Positions 6,186 to 13,188 of a stretch of 13,488 bases of DNA are shown here, piece after piece (position 1 is the stretch's first letter; every line of letters starts with the position of its first letter). The notes beneath the pieces are model-generated. The model was not told where the DNA came from. It saw only the letters and a list, made by a program, of their open reading frames with translations, and made no database searches. The stretch spans positions 1 to 13,488 of the forward strand of contig CALCFH010000481.1 in the NCBI GenBank assembly GCA_937900215.1, read 5' to 3'. This stretch comes from an uncultured Cryomorphaceae bacterium. Lineage in GTDB: Bacteria > Bacteroidota > Bacteroidia > Flavobacteriales > Schleiferiaceae. The translations under genes and the position numbers were made by a program.

Positions 6186-7655
6186 ATGGTAAATAAACTG
6201 CCCTACCTTTTCAATAGGCCTGTAGTTCAAGTTGGATGGATACCGCTAATCCTCTTTGCATTTGCGCTAATTCTAAGAATTTGGGAGATGGATAGCCACC
6301 CAATTCAACTGGATGAGCCTTTCAGTTTATATCATTCCAGTGCTTCTATTTTGGATATTTTTAAAATGCTCCCGAATGAAAACAACCCTCCACTGCACTT
6401 TCTAATCCTTCATTTTTGGATAGAACTCTTTGGAATTGAGCCCTTCCCCACTCGACTTCTTTCTGCGATATTCTCTTCATTTGCTGTGGTATACACCTAT
6501 TTTTTCGGAAAAGAATTTCTAAATCATCGAACAGGAATTGCAGCTGCTTTCATACTGTGTCTTTCCAATCTCAACATTGTCTTTGCCCATGAAGTAAGAG
6601 TATATAGTCTTTTTACGCTTCTCGCTATTGCCACTGCATATTACTATTTCAAAATGCTCTTTGGTCCAGGAAAGACGTATAAATACCCCTTCATTCTATC
6701 AAGCCTCCTACTCATTTACTCACACTTTTTTGGCCTCATTCTTCTAGCCGGCCTTTTTCTGATTCCATTTAGTTCTAAATCCTTCTTCTTCACGCATCTA
6801 AAAAGCCGAATGCAATCCTTTTTTTGGATTGGCGTTTTCTATCTGCCCTATTCAATTATTCTGCTGAATCGCTTTTTTGCTACGAGTGAAGGCAACTGGG
6901 TTCCCAAACCAAATATGAGTCATTTGAGTTGGGGAATTGGGCTTTTTACTCATTTTGGTAGATTTACTTTTATAGTTGAACTCATTCTCTTCGTTTACGT
7001 GCTCTATTTCATTCTTCAGAGAGGTGAAGCAGTAAAAAAAGGATACTCAATACTCCTTCTTTTCTCCTTTTGCTACTTCAGTATGTTCTTCGCATCGAGC
7101 TTTATGCCCATGTTTATTGAAAGATACCTAGTTTACTTAAGTCCTTTCTTTTATCTCAGCCTCTTCTATGCTTTGTTTCGCATATTGAATTTCAATCGGA
7201 TAATGGGCAATACCATTGCGGTTTTTTTTCTCGTAGTAATGGGCAGTCAATTACGAGTATCCTACCCGAACTCTAGGCAACCCAATGAAGCGGCTAAATA
7301 TATTTCTCAACTCCAATCTCCCCGGTCTGCTACTATACTAATTCCAAAGTGGTGGGAACTAAATATAGCCTATCACTATGATATTGAAGTCTTTAAACAA
7401 TATGGAAATAGTACCAACGCCTTAAACAAAGACCACATTTATCCCATTTACGGTGGAGCTGATTTGGAGCGTTTAAACAATCAAAATCTGGATCAAATCT
7501 TGTTTGTAGACGGTGGATCTCAATTTTGCGACCCTGACAGCACCGCATATCAATGGTGCCACCAACGATTTACAAAAGACAGTCTTGTGGCTCAATTGGA
7601 AGGATACAAACTGATCTTATTCTACGAAGCTTTGTCGAAAAAGGCGAACGAATAG
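6186..7655 (+). CDS. Membrane glycosyltransferase, GT-C fold, GT39/ArnT-like
   Basis: This 489-residue protein has about ten hydrophobic segments and the layout of the GT39-like group, which move sugars from a polyprenyl-phosphate carrier to lipid, glycan or protein at the outer face of the inner membrane. After the first membrane helix (about 16-32) comes Asp43-Glu44 in QLDEPFSLYHSS, the likely catalytic loop, then NNPPLHFLILHFW (66-78) and FAHEVRVYSL (133-142), all typical of these enzymes. The last 130 or so residues are largely soluble. The acceptor and sugar cannot be told. The FkbM-type methyltransferase lies 90 bases downstream on the same strand, suggesting a role in surface glycan synthesis. 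Translation starts at ATG 6186; no Shine-Dalgarno is visible. Confidence 0.85.
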   Translation: MVNKLPYLFNRPVVQVGWIPLILFAFALILRIWEMDSHPIQLDEPFSLYHSSASILDIFKMLPNENNPPLHFLILHFWIELFGIEPFPTRLLSAIFSSFAVVYTYFFGKEFLNHRTGIAAAFILCLSNLNIVFAHEVRVYSLFTLLAIATAYYYFKMLFGPGKTYKYPFILSSLLLIYSHFFGLILLAGLFLIPFSSKSFFFTHLKSRMQSFFWIGVFYLPYSIILLNRFFATSEGNWVPKPNMSHLSWGIGLFTHFGRFTFIVELILFVYVLYFILQRGEAVKKGYSILLLFSFCYFSMFFASSFMPMFIERYLVYLSPFFYLSLFYALFRILNFNRIMGNTIAVFFLVVMGSQLRVSYPNSRQPNEAAKYISQLQSPRSATILIPKWWELNIAYHYDIEVFKQYGNSTNALNKDHIYPIYGGADLERLNNQNLDQILFVDGGSQFCDPDSTAYQWCHQRFTKDSLVAQLEGYKLILFYEALSKKANE

Positions 7656-7718
7656 AGGTGTTTTTTCTCGATTATGTTTTACCCTTTTTTCCCATAACTG
7701 TGTTTGTAATAATCTAGT

Positions 7719-7726
7719 TATCTTCG
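7719..7726 (+). promoter_or_regulatory. -7-like box before the FkbM methyltransferase gene
   Basis: TATCTTCG fits TAnnTTYG and lies 19 bases before the GTG at 7746, a normal leader. The only upstream candidates are a TTTG 12 bases away (too close) and CTG at 18, so the promoter is tentative. If real, the methyltransferase is transcribed independently of the glycosyltransferase. Confidence 0.4.
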
Positions 7727-7745
7727 GCCGGTAAAGCAATTTTTT

Positions 7746-8498
7746 GTGGATTTAAAATCTGTTATTAAAAAAGGAGCCTATTTTTTCATGCAAAATGTTT
7801 TGCCTGAAAAATTATATCAATACGTGCCACAAGGCTTGGATATGTGCTTGGATCTAAGAAAACTTCCAACCGAGCTTCAGCCCAAGGTGATTTTCGATGT
7901 TGGGGCTAACACCGGCCAAACGGCTGTAAAACTGCGCGATTGGTTTCCAAATTCAGTAATACATTCGTTTGAACCTGTGGAGGATAGCTATAAAACACTA
8001 TCCAAGAACATTGCTCAATTTAAAAATATTCAGGCGCATAAAAAAGCATTGGGGTCTAGTATCGGACAAGCAGAAATTAACATTCTGGCAGACAGCACTA
8101 TGAGCTCATTGGATATGATCAAATCAGATAAAGATTTATTTCTTAGAAAAGAAATGATATCCATTAGTACCGTAGATCAAATGATGCAAGATTTGAATAT
8201 CGATCATCTGGATTTATTAAAAATCGATACCGAAGGCTACGATCTTGAAGTCTTAAAGGGCGCAAAATCGAGTTTAGAAAACGGAAAAATTTCATTCTTG
8301 CAAGTTGAAGCAGGCATGAATCCTTTTAACGACAGACATGTTCCGCTTGAGTATTTCAACGAATTCTTGAAGCCCTATGAGTTTCTTCCTTTTGGGTTAT
8401 ACGATCAAAAGTTAGAATGGAACGGCGCTAAAAGATTGCGCTTTTTAAATCCAGTCTTCATCTCTCGAAAATTGGCACTGCAATCGTTTGAAAGCTAA
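7746..8498 (+). CDS. FkbM-family SAM-dependent methyltransferase
   Basis: This 250-residue protein is a class I (Rossmann-fold) methyltransferase of the FkbM family, named after the O-methyltransferase of FK506 synthesis. In many bacteria such genes lie in polysaccharide loci and are thought to methylate sugars. The SAM-binding loop VIFDVGANTGQTA is at 48-60, the acidic strand end FEP at 75-77, and the strand LLKIDTEGYDLEVLKGA at 157-173, a family hallmark. The substrate is unknown; the glycosyltransferase upstream suggests a glycan. The first start is GTG at 7746, but ATG at 7788 (residue 15) is preceded at 7771-7776 by AAGGAG, the only Shine-Dalgarno-like sequence I noted before a gene here, 11 bases away. 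Either could be used. Confidence 0.88.
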   Translation: MDLKSVIKKGAYFFMQNVLPEKLYQYVPQGLDMCLDLRKLPTELQPKVIFDVGANTGQTAVKLRDWFPNSVIHSFEPVEDSYKTLSKNIAQFKNIQAHKKALGSSIGQAEINILADSTMSSLDMIKSDKDLFLRKEMISISTVDQMMQDLNIDHLDLLKIDTEGYDLEVLKGAKSSLENGKISFLQVEAGMNPFNDRHVPLEYFNEFLKPYEFLPFGLYDQKLEWNGAKRLRFLNPVFISRKLALQSFES

Positions 8499-8564
8499 TT
8501 TGAGCTAAGTATAAAGCATTTGATCCTCTAGTTAAGAATTACTTTGTTTATTGGTATACCTTGC

Positions 8565-8601
8565 TTTTCCTTTTTTAACTGAGTAGATAAAAAAGGGAAA
8601 A
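8565..8601. repeat. AT-rich inverted repeat, possible terminator-like hairpin
   Basis: TTTTCCTTTTTT (8565-8576) pairs with AAAAAAGGGAAAA (8589-8601) around a 12-base loop, with one bulged G. It lies 66 bases after the FkbM gene. The stem is AT-rich and lacks a GC core, and it has no trailing T run on the plus strand, so a terminator role is uncertain. Confidence 0.4.
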
Positions 8602-8680
8602 CCATTGAACTATTGAGTTTTTTGAACAAGAATTCGATCATTTATTCCTTTTGGGTAAACAAAACGCTGGGCAGCTCTTT

Positions 8681-8720
8681 TATCCCTTTTTACACTTCGT
8701 TATCCCTTTTTACACTTCGT
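8681..8720. repeat. Exact tandem duplication of a 20-bp unit
   Basis: The unit TATCCCTTTTTACACTTCGT occurs twice back to back without a mismatch, at 8681-8700 and 8701-8720; the bases on either side then diverge. This is directly visible. It may come from recent replication slippage or form a paired protein-binding site upstream of the GNAT-hydrolase gene. Confidence 0.95.
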
Positions 8721-8838
8721 GTTGAATACAAAAGCGCTATCCAGCATTTTTCTCGAAACCCGTCGATTGCTTTCAATAGTTAGTAACTTCACCCTGCTCT
8801 AGGCCGAATTATTTCTAAGGCTGACGAGCAATATTATT

Positions 8839-10359
8839 ATGGACAAAATCGAAAATGTTAGTCTAGATTTCCTTTCTCTTAAGGATTATGCACAACTAAA
8901 AATAGCCATGATTGATGCCTATTCAAATATGCCAGATAGCTATTGGAAAGAGCATCACATCCAAAGTCTTATAGAACGTTTCCCTGAAGGTCAGGTGGTT
9001 CTGAAGGTAAATGGACAAATTGCAGGCTGTGCTCTCTCAATAATAATAGATGAAAGTCATTTAGAGAAGAGACATACCTATAAAGATATTACTGGGAATT
9101 TCAGCTTTTCCACACATGATCCGAAAGGAGATATTCTTTATGGTATTGACGTTTTTATCATTCCTGAATTCAGAGGCTTGCGCTTAGGTAGGAGGATGTA
9201 TGATTACCGAAAAGAATTGACAGAAAAATTAAACCTGAAGGGAATCGCCTTTGGCGGAAGAATTCCAAATTACCATAAATTCTCTCAAGAACTCTCTCCA
9301 ATTGAATATATTCGAAAGGTACGAGAAAAGGAGATCCATGATCCGGTATTGGATTTTCAATTATCCAATGATTTTCATCCATCTAGAATATTGAAAAATT
9401 ATCTAGAAGGAGACACAGCTTCAAAAGAGTATGCGGTCTTACTAGAATGGAATAACGTCTATTATGAAAAGCCTTTTGACACGCCAAGTACCGTTAAAAA
9501 GGTGGTGCGAATGGGCTTGGTTCAATGGCAAATGCGCGGTTATTCTGATTTAGATAACTTAATGCAACAGGCAGAGTTCTTTATTGATGCAGTTTCTGGC
9601 TATCGTTGCGACTTCGCCCTATTTCCTGAGTTTTTCAATGCACCACTTATGGCTGCGCACAACAATCTAAGTGAGTCAGATGCCATTCGACAACTGGCAG
9701 GCTTTACGGATGAAATTGTAACCCGCTTCAATAAATTGGCTGTCTCTTACAATATCAATATTATAGGTGGAAGTATGCCTCTTTTCGAAAACGGCGTACT
9801 CCTAAATGTGGGCCATTTGCACCGTAGGGATGGATCAACTGAACGATATGAGAAAATTCATGTAACACCAGATGAAGCCAAAGTATGGGGATTACGCGGA
9901 GGAAATAGAGTGCAGACTTTCGATACAGATTGCGGAAAGATTGGCATCTTAATCTGTTACGATGTTGAATTCCCAGAATTAAGCCGCTTGATGGCCCTTG
10001 ATGGAATGGATATTCTCTTCGTTCCTTTCTTAACGGATACGCAAAATGGCTATTCTAGGGTTCGAAATTGTGCCCAAGCACGTGCCATAGAAAATGAGTG
10101 CTATGTGGCCATAGCGGGCAGCGTTGGAAATCTGCCGAAAGTGCATAATATGGATATTCAGTTCGCTCAATCTATGGTATTTACTCCATGTGACTTTCCT
10201 TTCCCTACCAATGGCATTAAAGCTGAGGCCACTCAAAACACCGAAATGATATTGGTTGTAGATGTGGATATAGATTTATTGCGACAACTGAATTCGTTTG
10301 GTAGCGTGAGAAACCTAAGAGATAGAAGAACCGACCTCTACAACCTAACCAAGGTATAA
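8839..10359 (+). CDS. GNAT acetyltransferase / carbon-nitrogen hydrolase fusion protein
   Basis: This 506-residue protein joins a GNAT domain (about 5-150) to a nitrilase-superfamily domain (about 224-495). The architecture and length resemble Bacillus subtilis YhcX. In the GNAT half, DVFIIPEFRGLRLGRRMYDY (104-123) is the acetyl-CoA pyrophosphate loop, with Arg115 where Gly is common. The hydrolase half has the full Glu-Lys-Cys triad: Glu264 in LFPEFFNAPL, Lys339 in YEKIHVTPDE and Cys373 in LICYDVEFPE. It should therefore hydrolyse an amide or nitrile in the cytoplasm; the substrate is unknown, and the GNAT half may act on the same small molecule or serve binding only. ATG at 8839 is the first start after a long non-coding gap, and the DUF2797 gene follows by 10 bases, suggesting an operon. 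Confidence 0.93.
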   Translation: MDKIENVSLDFLSLKDYAQLKIAMIDAYSNMPDSYWKEHHIQSLIERFPEGQVVLKVNGQIAGCALSIIIDESHLEKRHTYKDITGNFSFSTHDPKGDILYGIDVFIIPEFRGLRLGRRMYDYRKELTEKLNLKGIAFGGRIPNYHKFSQELSPIEYIRKVREKEIHDPVLDFQLSNDFHPSRILKNYLEGDTASKEYAVLLEWNNVYYEKPFDTPSTVKKVVRMGLVQWQMRGYSDLDNLMQQAEFFIDAVSGYRCDFALFPEFFNAPLMAAHNNLSESDAIRQLAGFTDEIVTRFNKLAVSYNINIIGGSMPLFENGVLLNVGHLHRRDGSTERYEKIHVTPDEAKVWGLRGGNRVQTFDTDCGKIGILICYDVEFPELSRLMALDGMDILFVPFLTDTQNGYSRVRNCAQARAIENECYVAIAGSVGNLPKVHNMDIQFAQSMVFTPCDFPFPTNGIKAEATQNTEMILVVDVDIDLLRQLNSFGSVRNLRDRRTDLYNLTKV

Positions 10360-10369
10360 TCCGATTTTA

Positions 10370-11170
10370 ATGCTCTTTCAAGGTCCTTTAAAAAAGATGA
10401 AGGTTTTTTATCAAGAACCTGTGCGCTATACATTAGAGATTGGAGACGATTTCTTGGTAGTAAATGATCTCATTGGCAAGAAATGGCAAATTGACTATCA
10501 ACACAAAACCCAATGCTTCTGCGGCACTACAGTAAATAAAGTCTTTCGACAGAATTTCTGTTATGAATGCTTTTATAGCAAGCCTGAAGCGGGCGATTTT
10601 ATTTTGCGGCCTGAACTGAGTAAGGCCCATTTAAATATAGAAGATAGAGATCTTGAATGGGAGAAAGCCTATCAACTCAAACCGCACATAGTTTATTTGG
10701 CAGATAGCGGTGGACTTAAAGTTGGCGTGACTCGAAAAGAACAAGTGCCCACTCGATGGATTGATCAAGGAGCCTCCTCCGCCATAGTTTTGGCAGAAGT
10801 TCCTAATCGTTATTTGGCTGGGGAGTTGGAGGTGGCTCTAAAAAAACATATCTCAGACAAAACCGTGGTTAAAAAAATGCTTGGTAACGCTCTTTTTCCT
10901 CTTGACCTTAGAGAAGAAAAGCAAAAGATTTTACCATTGATACCCGCGCACTTCAATATGTACCTGAGGGATGATTCTGAATTGCCTTTGGAAATTAAAT
11001 ACCCACGTCCTGATTTTTTTGAACATCAAAAGAGTATCTCTTTAGAGAAAGAAAGCCATTTTACAGGTGTTTTGTTGGGTATTAGAGGTCAGTATCTACT
11101 CTTTGATCAAGGAAAAGCAATCAATGTTCGCAGTCATGAAGGAAAGATTATTGAATTAGATATAAGATAG
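10370..11170 (+). CDS. DUF2797 protein with CxC...CxxC zinc site and GIY-YIG-like segment
   Basis: This 266-residue protein matches what I know of DUF2797, a family without an assigned function. An N-terminal beta-rich part is followed by a probable zinc site Cys49-x-Cys51 and Cys64-x2-Cys67. Next, HIVYLADSGGLKVGVTR (106-122), TRWIDQGA (128-135) and GELEVALKKH (151-160) recall the order of GIY-YIG/T5orf172 nucleases: a tyrosine strand, K-V-G-x-T, a following Arg, and a helix with Glu. That link is my inference from pattern. The start at 10370 is favoured because MLFQGPLKKMK fits the usual opening of the family; an in-frame ATG at codon 10 is the alternative. It lies 10 bases after the GNAT-hydrolase and is likely co-transcribed with it. 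A role in nucleic-acid handling is only a suggestion. Confidence 0.85.
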   Translation: MLFQGPLKKMKVFYQEPVRYTLEIGDDFLVVNDLIGKKWQIDYQHKTQCFCGTTVNKVFRQNFCYECFYSKPEAGDFILRPELSKAHLNIEDRDLEWEKAYQLKPHIVYLADSGGLKVGVTRKEQVPTRWIDQGASSAIVLAEVPNRYLAGELEVALKKHISDKTVVKKMLGNALFPLDLREEKQKILPLIPAHFNMYLRDDSELPLEIKYPRPDFFEHQKSISLEKESHFTGVLLGIRGQYLLFDQGKAINVRSHEGKIIELDIR

Positions 11171-11202
11171 TTTGGTGAATATAAAAACCTTGCGTACTTT
11201 CG
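11171..11202 (+). promoter_or_regulatory. rplU-rpmA promoter
   Basis: This is the best Bacteroidota promoter in the window: TTTG at 11171-11174, a 20-base spacer, and TACTTTCG (TAnnTTYG) at 11195-11202. It lies directly after the DUF2797 stop codon and leaves a 20-base interval before the rplU ATG. The spacing equals the known optimum of 19-20 for this sigma factor. Confidence 0.82.
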
Positions 11203-11222
11203 CAACCCAAAAAATTTAGTGC

Positions 11223-11534
11223 ATGTACGCAATCGTAGAGATAGCAGGGCAGCAATTCAAAGTGCAAAAAGACCGCAAGGTATACGTTCATCGTATCCAA
11301 GGAGAAGAGGGAAGCTCAGTGAGCTTCGATCGTGTTCTTCTTATGGATAATGATGGTGCGATCACTGTGGGCGCCCCGGCTATAGATGGAGCCAAAGTAA
11401 CGGCTCGCATCGAGAAACACCTTAAAGGTGACAAAGTGTTGGTGTTTAAAAAGAAACGTCGTAAAGGCTATCAAAAGCTGAACGGCCATCGCCAATATTT
11501 GACTCAAATAATAATAACAGAAATTGCAGGCTAA
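11223..11534 (+). CDS. rplU: 50S ribosomal protein L21
   Basis: L21 is a primary 23S rRNA-binding protein of the large subunit. The 103 residues show the standard opening MYAIVEIAGQQFKVQ, the acidic LLMDNDGAITVGAPAIDGAKVTA stretch (about 39-61) and the conserved basic signature KVLVFKKKRRKGYQKLNGHRQ (about 71-91) followed by YLTQIIITEI. The start is certain from family length. It is the first gene of the usual rplU-rpmA pair, 25 bases before rpmA, under the promoter at 11171-11202. Confidence 0.98.
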   Translation: MYAIVEIAGQQFKVQKDRKVYVHRIQGEEGSSVSFDRVLLMDNDGAITVGAPAIDGAKVTARIEKHLKGDKVLVFKKKRRKGYQKLNGHRQYLTQIIITEIAG

Positions 11535-11559
11535 GTAATTAGTCTTTAAATAGAAAAAG

Positions 11560-11823
11560 ATGGCACACAAAAAAGGCGTCGGTAGTTCCAAGAACGGTCG
11601 TGAATCGCATAGCAAACGCTTAGGCGTAAAAATATTCGGTGGTCAGACAGCTATTTCGGGCAATATTATTGTTCGTCAGCGCGGCACACACCATAATCCA
11701 GGCGAAGGTGTGGGAATTGGTAAAGACCATACATTATTTGCTCTAGTAGACGGTACAGTTGTTTTTCGTAAAAAGAAAGACAACCGCTCATATGTTTCGA
11801 TTCAGCCTGAAATTACGGCCTAA
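11560..11823 (+). CDS. rpmA: 50S ribosomal protein L27
   Basis: L27 sits near the peptidyl-transferase centre, its N-terminal tail reaching toward the tRNA ends. The 87-residue product begins MAHKKGVGSSKNGRES, with the glycine- and lysine-rich tail starting right after the initiator and no cleavable N-terminal extension like that of Firmicutes. GVKIFGGQTAISGNIIVRQRGT (about 22-43) and the HHNPGEGVGIGKDHTLFAL stretch are the family signature. It is co-transcribed with rplU and ends at a terminator 23 bases downstream. Confidence 0.98.
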   Translation: MAHKKGVGSSKNGRESHSKRLGVKIFGGQTAISGNIIVRQRGTHHNPGEGVGIGKDHTLFALVDGTVVFRKKKDNRSYVSIQPEITA

Positions 11824-11845
11824 CCTCCAGAGCGTTCAAAATTGG

Positions 11846-11878
11846 AAAAGGCCATCCTATAGGGGTGGCTTTTTTTTT
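11846..11878 (+). terminator. Intrinsic terminator of rplU-rpmA
   Basis: GCCATCC and GGGGTGGC form a 7-bp stem (one G-U pair) around a short TATAG loop, extended by A-T pairs, followed by nine T. It lies 23 bases after the rpmA stop and points toward ending the ribosomal-protein transcript before serS. Confidence 0.88.
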
Positions 11879-11916
11879 AATTAAAATTATTTCTCAGCCT
11901 TCTAACCTTCCCTAAT

Positions 11917-13188
11917 ATGTTGCAGCCCAATTTTATACGCGACAACTTTGAACTTGTTCTCAATGGTCTTGCTAAACGCGGCCTCGATATGTCTGCGGAT
12001 TTACAAGCCGTACTGTATACAGATGAAGAACGCAAAAGCACCCAAAAGCAACTGGATGATCTCTTGGCAGAATCCAATCTTCTATCCAAAGAAATCGGCG
12101 ATCTATACAAGAGTGGTCAAGCAGCTTTAGCAGAAACCAAGAAGGCCAGAACCCAAGAAATTAAGTCCGTTGAGAAAGAGCTAGCCCTAAAGCTCTCTGA
12201 AATAGAAGGTCAATTGGTAGATCAGTTAAGAGCCATACCGAATATTCCGCATCATTCTGTTCCGAAAGGAAAAAGTGCAGAAGACAATATAGAAGTAATG
12301 AGGTCTGGAGAGATTCCCACCTTATACGATCAGGCCAAACCGCATTGGGAATTGGCAAAAGAATTTGATCTGATTGATTTTGAGTTAGGTGTAAAAATAA
12401 CCGGCGCCGGATTCCCAGTGTACAAAGGCAAAGGAGCCCGCATCCAACGCGCTCTAATCAATTTTTTCCTCGATAAAAATATTGAGGCTGGATATCAAGA
12501 AGTTCTTCCACCTCATTTTGTAAATGAAGACTCAGCATTCGGGACAGGACAATTGCCAGACAAAGAAGGACAAATGTATGTGGTTCCTTTAGATGGCTTA
12601 TATGCCATTCCAACCGCTGAGGTACCCGTTACCAATTTATACCGAAATGACCTCCTAGAATTTCAACAACTTCCAATAAAAAATACCGCCTACACTCCTT
12701 GTTTCCGCAGAGAAGCAGGCTCTTATGGCAAAGATGTTCGGGGATTAAATCGCCTGCATCAGTTTGATAAAGTAGAAGTTGTTGTGATTGAGAAACCAGA
12801 GAATTCATACGAGACTCTAGAAGGTATGGTTCGGCACGTAGCTACTTTGCTCGATGCTCTTGAGCTTCCTTATCGAGTTCTTAAACTTTGTGGCGGAGAT
12901 ATGGGTTTCACCTCTGCGCTCACCTATGACTTTGAAGTCTGGAGTGCCGCCCAAGAACGTTGGTTGGAGGTAAGCTCTGTATCCAATTTCGAAACCTTCC
13001 AGTCCAACCGTTTAAAACTGCGTTTTCGTCCGGAAGATGGTGGTAAACCTCAACTTTGTCACACATTAAATGGCAGTTCTTTGGCTTTGCCGAGAGTTCT
13101 AGCTGCAATTTTGGAAAATCATCAAGATTCTGAAGGAATTCGAATTCCAACAGCACTTATTCCTTACACTCATTTCGATAGAATATGA
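11917..13188 (+). CDS. serS: Seryl-tRNA synthetase
   Basis: SerRS charges tRNA-Ser (and the selenocysteine tRNA where present) with serine in the cytoplasm. The 423-residue length is normal. The N-terminal 110 residues form the antiparallel coiled coil that grips the tRNA's long variable arm, rich in Lys and Glu. The class II core has the serine-binding TAEVPVTN loop at 233-240, motif 2 from CFRREAGSYGKD (272-283) through HQFDKVE, and motif 3 HTLNGSSLALPRVLAAILE at 391 onward; it ends IPYTHFDRI. ATG at 11917 gives the family opening MLQPNFIRDN. It follows the rpmA terminator, so it should have its own promoter in the 38 bases 11879-11916, though I see no clear -7 box. Its stop overlaps the next start (ATGA). 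Confidence 0.98.
   Translation: MLQPNFIRDNFELVLNGLAKRGLDMSADLQAVLYTDEERKSTQKQLDDLLAESNLLSKEIGDLYKSGQAALAETKKARTQEIKSVEKELALKLSEIEGQLVDQLRAIPNIPHHSVPKGKSAEDNIEVMRSGEIPTLYDQAKPHWELAKEFDLIDFELGVKITGAGFPVYKGKGARIQRALINFFLDKNIEAGYQEVLPPHFVNEDSAFGTGQLPDKEGQMYVVPLDGLYAIPTAEVPVTNLYRNDLLEFQQLPIKNTAYTPCFRREAGSYGKDVRGLNRLHQFDKVEVVVIEKPENSYETLEGMVRHVATLLDALELPYRVLKLCGGDMGFTSALTYDFEVWSAAQERWLEVSSVSNFETFQSNRLKLRFRPEDGGKPQLCHTLNGSSLALPRVLAAILENHQDSEGIRIPTALIPYTHFDRI

Larger units (their letters stand above)
8499..8838. other. 340-base intergenic region with repeats, no gene seen
   Basis: No open reading frame with credible coding features was found here on either strand, and nothing resembles a tRNA or known RNA. 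The stretch holds an AT-rich inverted repeat (8565-8601), an exact tandem duplication (8681-8720) flanked by a weak long-range inverted repeat (8663-8674 with 8737-8748), and a box TAACTTCA at 8784-8791 that loosely resembles a -7 element for the downstream gene. Confidence 0.6.

Noticed and set aside
8784..8791. TAACTTCA as promoter -7 box of the GNAT-hydrolase gene
   Set aside because: The last base differs from consensus and the nearest TTG is 14 bases upstream instead of 19-20, so it is too weak to list as a promoter.
8499..8838. Possible CRISPR or mobile-element remnant in the long gap
   Set aside because: There are only two adjacent copies with no spacers, and no transposase fragment or terminal repeats with target duplication could be recognised.
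11316..11615. Minus-strand open frame across rplU and rpmA
   Set aside because: It covers two intact ribosomal protein genes on the other strand and has no independent support.
11879..11916. TAACCTTCC before serS as a -7 box
   Set aside because: Spacing inside the box is one base off TAnnTTYG and no -33 element pairs with it.
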